Positions 13,474-21,615 of a stretch of 30,931 nt of DNA are shown in pieces; position 1 is the first letter of the stretch, and each line of letters opens with the position of its first letter. This DNA is from JALRBM01 sp966186595 (GTDB taxonomy: Bacteria > Patescibacteriota > Saccharimonadia > Saccharimonadales > Saccharimonadaceae). The stretch covers positions 1-30,931 of the forward strand of contig CBIFWO010000009.1 in the NCBI GenBank assembly GCA_966186595.1, written 5' to 3'. The position numbers and the translations under genes were made by a program. The notes below the pieces were generated by a model that saw only the letters and a program-made list of their open reading frames with translations, was not told the origin of the DNA and did no database searches.

Positions 13474-15414
13474 TTAGAGGAGACTAATAGGATCTAGCTC
13501 GAATTGCCAGTGAGTCGGAGGAAGAAGCTTCAGAGTATCGAGAAGGATTGAGCGGCGCGGTGATTTTAGGATAAGCTGCCATCTGTAGGTGTCGTGCTGA
13601 CGTTCGTAAAATGCTGGTGTTGGACCAAGAATTTGCAGATCTTTGATTTTCCTCTGTCGTAAAGCATCTGCTAATTTTTGAGCATTTTTTATAGCTGCAG
13701 CCTCGGTTTTGTAAATACAGGAAAGCTTGAGGAGATAAGTATACGGAGGGAAGAGCCCGCGTTGTCTCTCGGCGAGAGTTTTTTCGTAGAATGATTCGTA
13801 ATCTTGGGCGATTCCATCGGTAATGGCGGGGTGAGAGGGCTGATAACTCTGGATGATGACGCTAGTTGGATGGTGAGAGCGACCCACGCGTCCAATAACT
13901 TGGGCGAGAAGCTGAAAGGTACGCTCGCTGGCTCCAAAGTCTGGTAGGCTTAGTCCGGCATCAGCTTGGATAATGCCGACAGTTCTCAGTTTGGGGAGAT
14001 CAAGGCCCTTGGCAATAACCTGTGTCCCCACTATTATGTCGACGTCACCTTGGTAAAGCTCCTTGTATCTTTGATCGACGGTTTCTTTAGCGTGGGTATC
14101 ACCGTCAAAGCGGGCAATTACCTTGTCTGGAAAGAGTTTCCTCAGTTCTGATTCGATGAGCTTCGTTCCTATGCCTTTGTGTATAACATCTGTGTGGTGA
14201 CAGACCGGACAACTGGTAGGTACGCGATTTGTCTGATTACATATGTGACAGCGCAGCTCGTGATGGTCTGCGTGAAGAGTGAGCGGGATAAAACAGCGAG
14301 AACATGTTGCCATCCATCCGCAGTTTTCGCAGAGGGTTGTGCTTGCGCTACCCCGACGGTTATGAAAGACGAGCGCCTGATGCTTTGATTCGAGCGTATC
14401 TATAACCTGATCTAAAAATGTATTCGAGAAGAGCCGGTGTTTTGTGAATTGATTATGCTTTGTCATATCAACTAGCTGGATATTTGGGCGGGTAGCTCCC
14501 TTTTGTGCGCGGTTTCGCATGTGGATAATGGGTCGATCGGATTGCTCTGCAAGATAGTAGTCGGTTACGAGAGGAGTGGCACTTCCTAAAATCACCTTTG
14601 CCTGGTGGGATTTGGCCAGTACGCTGGCCGCCCTCAAGGCAGAATATCGAGGAGATTGTTCTTGCTTAAAGCTAGGTTCGTGGGCCTCATCAATCACTAC
14701 TAATCCAAGGTTGTGAACTGGGAGAAAAAGTGCGGACCGTGGACCTATTATCACACGAGGTTCTGCGCTATCTAGTGCTTCTTTCCATGCAAGATGACGC
14801 TCAGCTTCGGTCTGGCGGGAGTGAGTAGGGATGATATTGCTAAAGTGGAGGGAGAATTCGTCTACCACCTGCGAGGTTAGAGAGATTTCAGGGACGAGTA
14901 TTATAACCGAGCGACCAGACTCGAGCGTCTTTTTAGCCATTTCGATATAAACAGCGGTTTTTCCAGAGCCAGTGACACCGTGAAGAAGAGCGGAGCCCGG
15001 GCTCATGGTCTCTAGGGTATGGACTGCATCAGATTGTTCTTTCGTGAATACATTTTTTGTTCGATTACGAACCGGTTCTTTTGTGGAGTTATTCCGAACG
15101 CGGCGTGTCTTTCGAATACCTCGAGGGAGAACAGTCTGTAGAACTATTCCTAGATGGGTTGAATAGTAATCACTCAACCAGAAAGAAAGCTCCAAGATCT
15201 GCTTGGGTAAGGGTCTTTGCTCGATGAGTGCTGTTATGGGTTTTGTGGCAAAATCTGGCTGTCTAACCTGTCGGATAACAATACCTACGACGGTCTTCTT
15301 TCCGACCTCGATGGTAACAAGTTGCCCAATTAATAATTGCACCTCGGACCCATAAGTGAACGAGGCGCTATTTGCTCGGATAACCTGATTGGGCGCCACC
15401 TCGTAGTAGTGCAT
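13474..15414 (-). CDS. priA: Primosomal protein N' (replication restart helicase PriA)
   Basis: PriA recognises stalled forks and reloads the replicative helicase. The 646-aa protein has an N-terminal DNA-binding part (about 1-95), the Walker A motif GVTGSGKT at 146-153, DEAH at 242-245, and a cysteine-rich insertion with four CxxC pairs (CENC, CSRC, CHIC, CPVC) that binds two zinc ions, followed by helicase motifs V and VI (GTQVIAKGLD; QVIGRVGR). It is shorter than E. coli PriA (732 aa) but complete. ATG 15414 is preferred over 15447 because a TATAAT sits only 6 nt upstream (15426-15421); the 15447 start would lie upstream of the -10. Confidence 0.95.
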   Translation of the reverse strand: MHYYEVAPNQVIRANSASFTYGSEVQLLIGQLVTIEVGKKTVVGIVIRQVRQPDFATKPITALIEQRPLPKQILELSFWLSDYYSTHLGIVLQTVLPRGIRKTRRVRNNSTKEPVRNRTKNVFTKEQSDAVHTLETMSPGSALLHGVTGSGKTAVYIEMAKKTLESGRSVIILVPEISLTSQVVDEFSLHFSNIIPTHSRQTEAERHLAWKEALDSAEPRVIIGPRSALFLPVHNLGLVVIDEAHEPSFKQEQSPRYSALRAASVLAKSHQAKVILGSATPLVTDYYLAEQSDRPIIHMRNRAQKGATRPNIQLVDMTKHNQFTKHRLFSNTFLDQVIDTLESKHQALVFHNRRGSASTTLCENCGWMATCSRCFIPLTLHADHHELRCHICNQTNRVPTSCPVCHHTDVIHKGIGTKLIESELRKLFPDKVIARFDGDTHAKETVDQRYKELYQGDVDIIVGTQVIAKGLDLPKLRTVGIIQADAGLSLPDFGASERTFQLLAQVIGRVGRSHHPTSVIIQSYQPSHPAITDGIAQDYESFYEKTLAERQRGLFPPYTYLLKLSCIYKTEAAAIKNAQKLADALRQRKIKDLQILGPTPAFYERQHDTYRWQLILKSPRRSILLDTLKLLPPTHWQFELDPISLL

Positions 15415-15420
15415 GTCATT

Positions 15421-15507
15421 ATTATACTTTGTAGTAGTATGTTTCATATTGGAAATGTGGCGAAATTACTCTTTTGGCTCGTCATGGTTGCACTATACTG
15501 TTAAAAT
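15421..15507. promoter_or_regulatory. Divergent leaderless promoters, priA / PRTase-like gene
   Basis: Minus-strand TATAAT (15426-15421) is 6 nt from the priA ATG. Plus-strand extended -10 TGTTAAAAT (TAAAAT at 15502-15507) is 6 nt from ATG 15514. The 99-bp intergenic region between the starts has no Shine-Dalgarno for either gene. Confidence 0.6.
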
Positions 15508-15513
15508 AACCTT

Positions 15514-16170
15514 ATGTATTTTGAAAGTCGTGCCCAGGCAGGGCAAATGTTAGCTGCGCAACTTTTGGATAAGTATCGCTATGATAACTGTGCGGTCGTC
15601 GCACTGAGTGATGGCGCTGTTCAGGTGGGTGAGCAGATTGCGGCTGGTCTTCACTGTATCCTCACCATGCTGCTTATCGAAGGCATTCCCGTGCCAGGCG
15701 AGGATGTACAATTTGGGGGGGTGTCGCAGAATGGAGGCTTTACCTATAACAGTGCATTTTCCTCTGGAGAGATAGAAGAATACGTTGGAGAGTTTCATGG
15801 CTACCTAGAGGAAGAGAAAAGGCGTGCCTTCCAACGAATTAACCGCTTACTAGGTGATGGAGGTATCATCGATAATGATATGTTACGTGATCATGTAGTA
15901 ATTTTGGTAGCGGATGGATTGGATGACGGAGCTCTCCTTGATGTAGCAATGGACTTTTTAAAGCCAGTTCGGATCAAGAAATTGGTTGTCGCAACACCGG
16001 TAGCGAGTGTACCCGCAGTCGACAAGCTCCATATGATTGCCGACGAGCTGCACGTGTTGGATGTAAAAGAGAACTACATGGGAACGAATCATTATTACGA
16101 ACAAAATGACATCCCTTCTCATGAGGAAACGATTGCCAAAATCAATCAAATTGTCCTGAATTGGCGCTAA
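15514..16170 (+). CDS. Phosphoribosyltransferase-like protein with degenerate PRPP loop
   Basis: The 218-aa protein has the layout of COG1926-type phosphoribosyltransferases: a short N-terminal region with LSDGAVQVGEQIA (32-44), a hood insertion, and a core strand-loop VVILVADGLDDGALLDVAM. In active PRTases this loop is an acidic pair then G-x-x-T-G-A-T; here the first acidic residue is Ala and the first Thr is Asp, so PRPP binding may be weak or lost. The following strand KKLVVATPVAS matches the family. It is transcribed from its own leaderless promoter, divergent from priA. Substrate unknown; a non-enzymatic regulatory role is possible. Confidence 0.7.
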   Translation: MYFESRAQAGQMLAAQLLDKYRYDNCAVVALSDGAVQVGEQIAAGLHCILTMLLIEGIPVPGEDVQFGGVSQNGGFTYNSAFSSGEIEEYVGEFHGYLEEEKRRAFQRINRLLGDGGIIDNDMLRDHVVILVADGLDDGALLDVAMDFLKPVRIKKLVVATPVASVPAVDKLHMIADELHVLDVKENYMGTNHYYEQNDIPSHEETIAKINQIVLNWR

Positions 16171-16175
16171 TGCAA

Positions 16176-16204
16176 TTGAAAAGCATCGTCAAAAAGTGTA
16201 GAAT
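16176..16204 (+). promoter_or_regulatory. Promoter of the winged-helix/recJ unit
   Basis: TTGAAA (16176-16181), 17-bp spacer, TAGAAT (16199-16204), just after the PRTase-like stop codon. Confidence 0.75.
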
Positions 16205-16245
16205 AAAAAGCAACGGAAGTGACAGGAAGTTAAGTAAGGGAATAT

Positions 16246-16545
16246 ATGCTAGACGTTTTTATTACTTCAAGAGTGCGGCGGAAAATTGTCGTTGTGTACG
16301 CAAAATATCCAGATTTTCATACGCACGTACGTGGACTTGCAAAATTGATTAAGGAAGATCCAGGAAATATTCAACGTGAGCTGAAGCGCCTCGAGAAAGT
16401 CGGTTTTCTCACGAGTGAGAAGCAAGGTAATACGAAGATTTACTCAACGAATAAACAGTTTCCAATTTTCAAGGAACTCCAGAGTATCGTGATCAAATCC
16501 CAGCAGCAGGCGAGCCGACCAAAACGCTCGTCGGCTGATGTGTAA
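16246..16545 (+). CDS. ArsR-like winged-helix protein
   Basis: This is a 99-aa basic protein with a winged helix-turn-helix: helices at about 10-20 and 27-37, the recognition helix around DPGNIQRELKRLEKVG (38-53), and the beta wing FLTSEKQGNTKIYSTNK (54-70). The form matches small ArsR/MarR-like regulators that recognise DNA directly and have no metal-sensing cysteines (there are none here). It has a 40-nt leader with only a weak SD (GGGAA). Its TAA overlaps the recJ ATG by one base, so it is co-translated with recJ. Targets are unknown; the nearby palindromes at 11549 and 21616 are candidates but nothing links them. Confidence 0.8.
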   Translation: MLDVFITSRVRRKIVVVYAKYPDFHTHVRGLAKLIKEDPGNIQRELKRLEKVGFLTSEKQGNTKIYSTNKQFPIFKELQSIVIKSQQQASRPKRSSADV

Positions 16546-18173
16546 TGACCTTATTCGACGAAATTCTTGTTGCGAGGGGCCTCACAGGGAAAGTTAGGGA
16601 CACTTTTTTGTCGCCAGACTATGAGGCGAGATACGATCCGTTTTTATTGCCTGACATGGACAATGCTGTTCAGCGATTAGTGCTTGCAAGGCAAGGGCAG
16701 GAGAAGATTACAATCTATGGCGACTACGATATCGATGGTCTAACTGCAACGACACTACTTCTTGATGCATTTGAATCCTTTGGTTTTGAGCATGTGGAGG
16801 CCTTTATCCCTAATCGGTTTGTTGAAGGATATGGACTCACGATTGATGCGATTGAAAAGATTGCCGGCGATGGGGCTGATCTGATTGTGACGGTGGATTG
16901 TGGAAGTCTGAGCCATAAGGAGATTGAGCGCGCAAATGAGCTGGGAGTTGATGTGATAGTCACCGACCATCACAATGTGGCTGATACGCCGCCACCGGCT
17001 GTTGCAACGATTAATCCTAAGCGAAGGGATCACGACTACCCCTTTATTGATTTGGCTGGTGTTGGCGTCGCATTCAAGCTCGTGCAGGCGCTCCAGACTA
17101 AGCTCGATGGTCTGCCCCCAGGGCAGGAGAAGTGGCTACTTGATCTAGTCGCCCTAGGAACGGTGTGCGATGTTGTGACATTGGTGGATGAGAATCGAAC
17201 GAATGTCTACTGGGGACTGAAGGTTCTGGCGAAGACACGCCGACCAGGATTAAAGGCATTAATGGCCGTTGCGGCAGTTGAGGCGGAAAAGGTAAATGCC
17301 CGCGCACTTGGTTTTGGATTAGGTCCTCGCATGAATGCGGCTGGCCGACTGGAGACGGCGAAGCACGCGCTAGAGATGCTGCGAGCGAGCGATGGGGTGC
17401 AGGCACTTGAAAAGGCGCAGCTCCTCGACTCCTTGAATGTTGCCCGGCGCAGTGACCAGGACAAGATTTTTAAAGTGGCAATTCTGCAGGCCGAGGAACT
17501 AAAAAATGATCCAGTGCTAGTCGTGAGTCATCCGGATTGGAACCATGGAATTATAGGAATTGTGGCCGCAAAGCTTCTAGAAAAATATAAAAAGCCGACG
17601 TATGTACTACAGGAGATGGGTGAGGAGTCAAAGGGATCGGCACGGAGCTTTGGCGATTTCAGCGCAGCTGATGCCATTCGGTCAGCGGATGACATTATTA
17701 TAAAGGGCGGTGGACATAAGTTAGCCGCTGGCGTAACCCTCCTAACGCAGAACATTCCTTCTTTTCGACAAAGGGTTAACGAGTTTTATCGAACACAAAA
17801 TTTATTCAACCAAGAAGCATTGCTTTTGCCCAAAGCAGATGTGGAAGTAAGTATGCTTGGGAATATCACCGAACAGTTTTTGACGGAAATTGCGCAATTA
17901 GAACCTTTTGGAAACGGCAATCCAGAGCCAGTTCTAAAGTTAGAAAATGCTCTGGTAATCAATCAGCGTCGCATGGGGGCCGATGCGCAACATCTCAAAC
18001 TGGAGCTTCGGGATGATAACGGAGCAAAAATGCAATTTCTTGCATTTAGTGCACCTGCGCACTTTTTCGTTGAACCGGGTGAGAGGGTAGCGGTATGGTT
18101 CCAGCCCATGCTGAATGAGTGGCAGGGACGAAAGTCTATTGAAGGTAGGCTGCTTCACTTAGAAAATCGATAA
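16545..18173 (+). CDS. recJ: Single-stranded-DNA-specific 5'-3' exonuclease RecJ
   Basis: RecJ digests 5' ends of single-stranded DNA in mismatch and recombinational repair. The 542-aa protein carries the DHH-superfamily metal motifs: YGDYDIDG (58-65), VDCG (117-120) and DHH (141-143), then a GxGFRxNAAGRL-like segment (FGLGPRMNAAGRL) and the DHHA1 GGGHKLAAG near 387-395, with a C-terminal OB-fold. Length is typical. Translation starts at TAATG, overlapping the winged-helix gene. Confidence 0.95.
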   Translation: MTLFDEILVARGLTGKVRDTFLSPDYEARYDPFLLPDMDNAVQRLVLARQGQEKITIYGDYDIDGLTATTLLLDAFESFGFEHVEAFIPNRFVEGYGLTIDAIEKIAGDGADLIVTVDCGSLSHKEIERANELGVDVIVTDHHNVADTPPPAVATINPKRRDHDYPFIDLAGVGVAFKLVQALQTKLDGLPPGQEKWLLDLVALGTVCDVVTLVDENRTNVYWGLKVLAKTRRPGLKALMAVAAVEAEKVNARALGFGLGPRMNAAGRLETAKHALEMLRASDGVQALEKAQLLDSLNVARRSDQDKIFKVAILQAEELKNDPVLVVSHPDWNHGIIGIVAAKLLEKYKKPTYVLQEMGEESKGSARSFGDFSAADAIRSADDIIIKGGGHKLAAGVTLLTQNIPSFRQRVNEFYRTQNLFNQEALLLPKADVEVSMLGNITEQFLTEIAQLEPFGNGNPEPVLKLENALVINQRRMGADAQHLKLELRDDNGAKMQFLAFSAPAHFFVEPGERVAVWFQPMLNEWQGRKSIEGRLLHLENR

Positions 18174-18177
18174 GGCA

Positions 18178-18206
18178 TTGCAAGTGAGACTCGTCTCTGT
18201 TACAAT
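18178..18206 (+). promoter_or_regulatory. Promoter of the rpsU-yqeY-adk-map cluster
   Basis: TTGCAA (18178-18183), 17-bp spacer and TACAAT (18201-18206). The spacer holds GAGAC-TC-GTCTC, a 12-bp palindrome. ATG 18217 is 10 nt from the -10, so the leader is at most a few bases. Confidence 0.75.
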
Positions 18207-18216
18207 GACTAGCGAT

Positions 18217-18432
18217 ATGGTACAAGTTTCACGTAAAGACGAACGAGAGGCGAACGAGAACATTATTCGTCGCTTTAACCGCAAAGTCCTGCAGAGTGGT
18301 GTTCTAGCTGCGGCAAAGGGAGCAATGCGCTTCTCAAAGCCGATGAGCAAGAAAGACCGACGTGCGAAAGCGATTATTCGCAAAGAGCGCAAGGCAGACA
18401 AATTAGCTAAAGCCCGTCTAGGAATTCGCTAA
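18217..18432 (+). CDS. rpsU: 30S ribosomal protein bS21
   Basis: bS21 binds near the 3' end of 16S rRNA and aids mRNA pairing. The 71-aa protein starts MVQVSRKDEREANENIIRRF, with the family's helix-rich basic body and a KKDRRAKAIIRKERKADK tail; RRFNRKVLQSGVL corresponds to the conserved bS21 core. Start ATG 18217 matches the family N-terminus; earlier in-frame starts overlap the promoter. yqeY follows after 3 bp, a widespread pairing. Confidence 0.88.
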   Translation: MVQVSRKDEREANENIIRRFNRKVLQSGVLAAAKGAMRFSKPMSKKDRRAKAIIRKERKADKLAKARLGIR

Positions 18433-18435
18433 TCT

Positions 18436-18888
18436 ATGGCGCTTAAAACGCGCATTAATGACGATCTAAAAGCCGCTCTTTTGGGCGGCGATCGTTTTGC
18501 TGCCGAGGTGCTTCGTGGTCTCAAGGCTGCTATCCTGAACGAAGAAGTGGCGAAGGGTAAGCGCGAGGAAGGTCTAGGGGATGAGGAAATCGAACAAGTT
18601 TTGGCCCGTGAGGTCAAGAAGCGTATGGAAAGCGCGGCACTTTACGATCAGAATAACCGTGAGGATTCTGCCGACACCGAGCGCCGCGAAGCTGATATTC
18701 TTCGCAACTATCTTCCAAAACAGTTAAGCGAAGCCGAGCTAAAGACAATCGTTGACGCGAAAGTAGCCGAGCTTGGCGCAACTGACGCAAAAATGATGGG
18801 TCAGGTGATTGGCGCAGTGAAAAAAGATGTCGGCAATACCGCTGATGGTGCGATGATTGCAAAGCTTGTCAAAGAAGCTTTAATCTAA
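18436..18888 (+). CDS. yqeY: GatB/YqeY domain protein
   Basis: This 150-aa helical protein matches YqeY, a free-standing relative of the tRNA-binding tail of the GatB amidotransferase subunit. Landmarks are the N-terminal DLKAALLGGDRFAAEVLRGL (10-29), ERREADILRNYLPKQLSE (80-97) and the C-terminal MGQVIGAVKKDVGNTADGAM. Function is unsettled; tRNA or amidotransferase assistance is the usual proposal. It has no Shine-Dalgarno and is probably coupled to rpsU. Confidence 0.92.
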   Translation: MALKTRINDDLKAALLGGDRFAAEVLRGLKAAILNEEVAKGKREEGLGDEEIEQVLAREVKKRMESAALYDQNNREDSADTERREADILRNYLPKQLSEAELKTIVDAKVAELGATDAKMMGQVIGAVKKDVGNTADGAMIAKLVKEALI

Positions 18889-18904
18889 ACAAAAAGGAGA
18901 AGAA

Positions 18905-19450
18905 ATGATCATATTTTTCGGTCCTGCCGGTGCTGGAAAAAGTGTGCAGGGGCAACTGCTTGCGGCTCGGAATGGTTGGCGCTGGATCAGCGCGGGCCAG
19001 CTGCTTCGTGACACGCATGATATTGAAATTATCAAGCAAATGCAGACAGGAAAATTGGTTAACCCTGAGCAGGTAAGTCACTTAATGGTCGATGCTTTAA
19101 AGCGAGCGAAGAATATCGATCGTGTCATTCTGGATGGATTTCCGCGGCAGCTTTCGCAGGCAGAGCATCTGATCGAGACGCAACCCGAGCATGAACGTTC
19201 GATTGCACTTGTCGTGGTGCTCGAAGTGCCTCGCAGCGAGCTTTTAAAACGAATTGAAGTCCGTGGGCGAGTTGACGATACACCAGATGCCGTTGACGAG
19301 CGCCTAAAAATTTATCGAACCGAGATCTATCCGATTCTTACCTATCTTACCGAACAAGGGGTCAGTATTGCGCACATCGATGGCAATGGGACAGTTGGAC
19401 AGGTACACGATCGCATTATGGAGGAGCTCGAAGCTCATAATTTGGTGTAA
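18905..19450 (+). CDS. adk: Adenylate kinase (short form)
   Basis: This enzyme interconverts ATP + AMP and 2 ADP. The 181-aa protein has the P-loop GPAGAGKS at 6-13, the AMP-binding VILDGFPRQ near 76-84, and the arginine pair RGRVDDTP at about 118-125. The lid is the short type without the four-cysteine zinc site found in many Gram-positive enzymes. The SD AAAAGGAG lies 6 nt before the ATG. Map follows after 2 bp. Confidence 0.94.
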   Translation: MIIFFGPAGAGKSVQGQLLAARNGWRWISAGQLLRDTHDIEIIKQMQTGKLVNPEQVSHLMVDALKRAKNIDRVILDGFPRQLSQAEHLIETQPEHERSIALVVVLEVPRSELLKRIEVRGRVDDTPDAVDERLKIYRTEIYPILTYLTEQGVSIAHIDGNGTVGQVHDRIMEELEAHNLV

Positions 19451-19452
19451 AT

Positions 19453-20208
19453 ATGGCCCAACCGAAAAAAACTCCCCAGCAGATCGAGGCAATGCGCGAA
19501 GGCGGCAAAATTTTGGCGACGATTTTTGACGGCCTCAAGAAGCAGGTAGTTTCTGGCGTCAGCGAGCTTGAATTGGATGCTTGGGTGGAGCAAGAGATCA
19601 AAGCGCTGGGCGCGATTGCAACTTACAAAACTCCCGAAGTAAATTTCCCAAATGCAATTTGCATTAGCACGAATGATGAAATTGTTCACAGTATTCCTAC
19701 CAAATATGTATTAGAAAAAGGTGATGTCGTTAGTTTTGACCTCGTCATTACATATAAAGGCATGAAAACCGACAGTGCGTTTACAATGATCGTAGGCGAG
19801 AAGGCGAGTGGGGCAAAGAAGCATCTGCTGACGTTTACCGAGCGAAGCCTTTATGCTGGTATTGATGCAATTAAGGGGCCTGTCTACACGGGTGATATTG
19901 GCGCGGCGGTAGAAAAGGTGCTGGATGAGGGAAAACTTGGCGTCATTCGTGAATTGGTTGGTCATGGCATTGGCCAGGAAATGCACATGCCCCCTGAGAT
20001 TCCAAATTATGGTATCAAAGGAAGTGGTATTCTGCTGAGCCCTGGAGACACGATCGCAATCGAACCGATGGCGACGCTTGGCAAAGAGCGCATCAAAACA
20101 GAGGCCGATGGCTGGACAATTAGTACTACTGACGGCAGTTTGGCGGCGCATTTTGAACATACGGTGCTGGTGACTGAAAATGGTGCCGAGATACTAACAC
20201 AACTTTAG
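19453..20208 (+). CDS. map: Methionine aminopeptidase, type I
   Basis: Map removes initiator Met from nascent proteins after deformylation. The 251-aa protein has the full set of two-metal ligands: D96, D107, H171, E204 and E235, with H79 as the substrate-site His and the signature GHGIGQEMHMPP at 170-181. There is no N-terminal zinc-finger extension. adk-map linkage is classical. Confidence 0.96.
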   Translation: MAQPKKTPQQIEAMREGGKILATIFDGLKKQVVSGVSELELDAWVEQEIKALGAIATYKTPEVNFPNAICISTNDEIVHSIPTKYVLEKGDVVSFDLVITYKGMKTDSAFTMIVGEKASGAKKHLLTFTERSLYAGIDAIKGPVYTGDIGAAVEKVLDEGKLGVIRELVGHGIGQEMHMPPEIPNYGIKGSGILLSPGDTIAIEPMATLGKERIKTEADGWTISTTDGSLAAHFEHTVLVTENGAEILTQL

Positions 20209-20218
20209 GAGTCCTGGG

Positions 20219-20737
20219 ATGTCGATCAAAATTCCTGTCGTCAATGGGCATGATGAAGTGATTGGTTATAAGCTTCGCGAGGAGCTTGATGTTGAAAACG
20301 ATATTGTCCGCTCGGCGTCGCTTTGGATTACCAATGGTCGTGGAGAAGTGCTGCTAGCGCAGCGGAAGCTAACGAAACGAACTGATCCGGGCAAGTGGGC
20401 GGAGGCAGTTGGTGGGACTGTTGACGGCGAAGATTCTTACGAGCAAACTGTTTACCGCGAGGCCGAGGAGGAGCTGGCAATAAAGGGTGAGAAATTTGCC
20501 CTGGGGCCGAAGCTATATGTGGCCGGCCCGCCTAATAACTACTTTGTGCAGTGGTATTATCTAACGCTTGATTGGCCAATTCAAAACTTCACTCTGCAAG
20601 AGAGTGAAGTCGAACAAATTGCATGGTGGAACGTTAATGATCTGCGACGGGATATGCAGACGCACCCCGAGGCGTACATTGGTGCGCTACCGGAGTTTGT
20701 GGCTGTGCTTACAAAAAATAATAGCTATTTTCCCTAA
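20219..20737 (+). CDS. Nudix hydrolase, IDI/YfcD-like
   Basis: This 172-aa protein has a Nudix box in the stretch GGTVDGEDSYEQTVYREA, ending EEEL (about 66-87; G-x5-E-x7-RE-x2-EE), which binds Mg and the diphosphate. The layout (an N-terminal hairpin VVNGHDEVIGYKLREEL, then SASLWITNGRGEVLLAQR) is that of the isopentenyl-diphosphate-isomerase-like and YfcD subgroup. IDI activity itself is not supported, because its catalytic Cys is not seen. The SD AGGAG is 7 nt upstream. It ends the rpsU cluster and is followed by a large hairpin. Confidence 0.85.
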   Translation: MSIKIPVVNGHDEVIGYKLREELDVENDIVRSASLWITNGRGEVLLAQRKLTKRTDPGKWAEAVGGTVDGEDSYEQTVYREAEEELAIKGEKFALGPKLYVAGPPNNYFVQWYYLTLDWPIQNFTLQESEVEQIAWWNVNDLRRDMQTHPEAYIGALPEFVAVLTKNNSYFP

Positions 20738-20748
20738 ATATGATAGAT

Positions 20749-20804
20749 GCCCGTAGCCAGGCATCTACCACGAAGATTAATTCGTAGGATGCCCGGCTAC
20801 GGGC
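20749..20804. terminator. Large GC-rich hairpin between the Nudix gene and the cassette
   Basis: A 17-bp stem (GCCCGTAGCC...GGCATC at 20749-20765 with 20788-20804) has one A·G mismatch, which becomes tolerable on one strand. An inner ACGAA/TTCGT stem (20770-20774 with 20781-20785) continues it. It lies between converging genes and can end both. The stem is far richer in GC than other terminators here and lacks a long T-run, so a repeat or mobile-element end is an alternative reading. Confidence 0.65.
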
Positions 20805-20848
20805 CTTAGGTCAGCGGGACCGTCGGTCGGTCTAGCTGGGGTGGTGGA

Positions 20849-21469
20849 TCACGCCGCCGGCTTGAAGTCCTTCGCCGGGTCGAGCGACGCGTACTCGTCG
20901 TACTCGTGCACGGTGACGGGCTTGACCAGCATGGCGCCGATCTTCCCGGTCATCTTCTCGACGATCGCGGTGATCTTGCCCTCGTCATCGTCGGCGACCG
21001 GGTGCTCCATCAGGAAGACCAGCGTCGCGCGGTTGCTTCCGATGACGCGCACCCGCAGGACACCGTCCTTGTTGTCGAGCTCTCGGTCCGCGTTGAAGCC
21101 GGCCAGGTTGGTACCCGCCTCGACCTTCAGGTTGATCCGGGTCCCGATGTGGACACCGTCGTCGTTGCGCTGGATCTCCGCCGCGGCGGACACCTTGCGC
21201 GTGAACTTCGGCGCCAGCAGTTCGAGCAGCTCGGCCTTCATCTTGTCGGTGAAGTCGTACGACGGGGTGATGCGGAGCACGGCCGTCTTGCCCTCGAGGG
21301 CGGGGGTGACCGCGGTCACGCCGGACTGCTTCTCGAGGAGCTCCGCGATCGCGACGAGCTCGTCCACCGTGGTCGTGCCACTGACGTACGCGGTCAGGTA
21401 GCCGGTACGCCCCACGCGGTCGTCCACGTAGGCGATCTCGAAGTCCTGCATGTCGGTGCTGGTGGACAT
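20849..21469 (-). CDS. Unknown protein encoded by a very GC-rich foreign-looking gene
   Basis: I do not recognise this 206-aa protein. It is acidic and looks soluble; no cysteine, membrane segment, zinc site or P-loop is seen. Two alpha/beta halves are suggested: about 10-95 (a VDELVAIAELLEKQSGVTAV helix, then strands) and about 100-200 (strands around LRVRVIGSNRATLVFLMEH). Base use is unlike all neighbours: in the first 70 codons only two end in A or T. ATG 21469 is chosen because GGAG lies 9 nt upstream; a GTG at 21511 is the in-frame alternative. It runs against the flanking genes, with its own consensus promoter and hairpin, and looks like a recent acquisition from a high-GC source such as an actinobacterium or its phage. 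Confidence 0.7.
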   Translation of the reverse strand: MSTSTDMQDFEIAYVDDRVGRTGYLTAYVSGTTTVDELVAIAELLEKQSGVTAVTPALEGKTAVLRITPSYDFTDKMKAELLELLAPKFTRKVSAAAEIQRNDDGVHIGTRINLKVEAGTNLAGFNADRELDNKDGVLRVRVIGSNRATLVFLMEHPVADDDEGKITAIVEKMTGKIGAMLVKPVTVHEYDEYASLDPAKDFKPAA

Positions 21470-21543
21470 GGGGTTGAACTCCACTTCCAATACGCACGCT
21501 CTTCGCCCCACAGCGGGGCTAGATACGTGTGTTCCGTCGTTAG

Positions 21544-21572
21544 AATATACACAACATAAGTATGTATGTCAA
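21544..21572 (-). promoter_or_regulatory. Consensus promoter of the cassette with operator in the spacer
   Basis: On the minus strand, TTGACA (21572-21567), a 17-bp spacer and TATATT (21549-21544). The spacer contains ACATA-AG-TATGT (21554-21565), a near-perfect palindrome placed where a repressor would block RNA polymerase. Confidence 0.82.
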
Positions 21573-21615
21573 CACGTAATTGTTAAAAAAGCAAAATTTT
21601 GGTCTGCGAAGACAT

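Noticed and set aside
20906..21559. Long plus-strand ORFs opposite the GC-rich gene (also 20841-21401 and a minus-strand shadow at 20985-21497)
   Set aside because: Only the minus frame ending at 20849 has G/C-only third positions, an SD, promoter and terminator; the others are expected shadows of GC-rich DNA.
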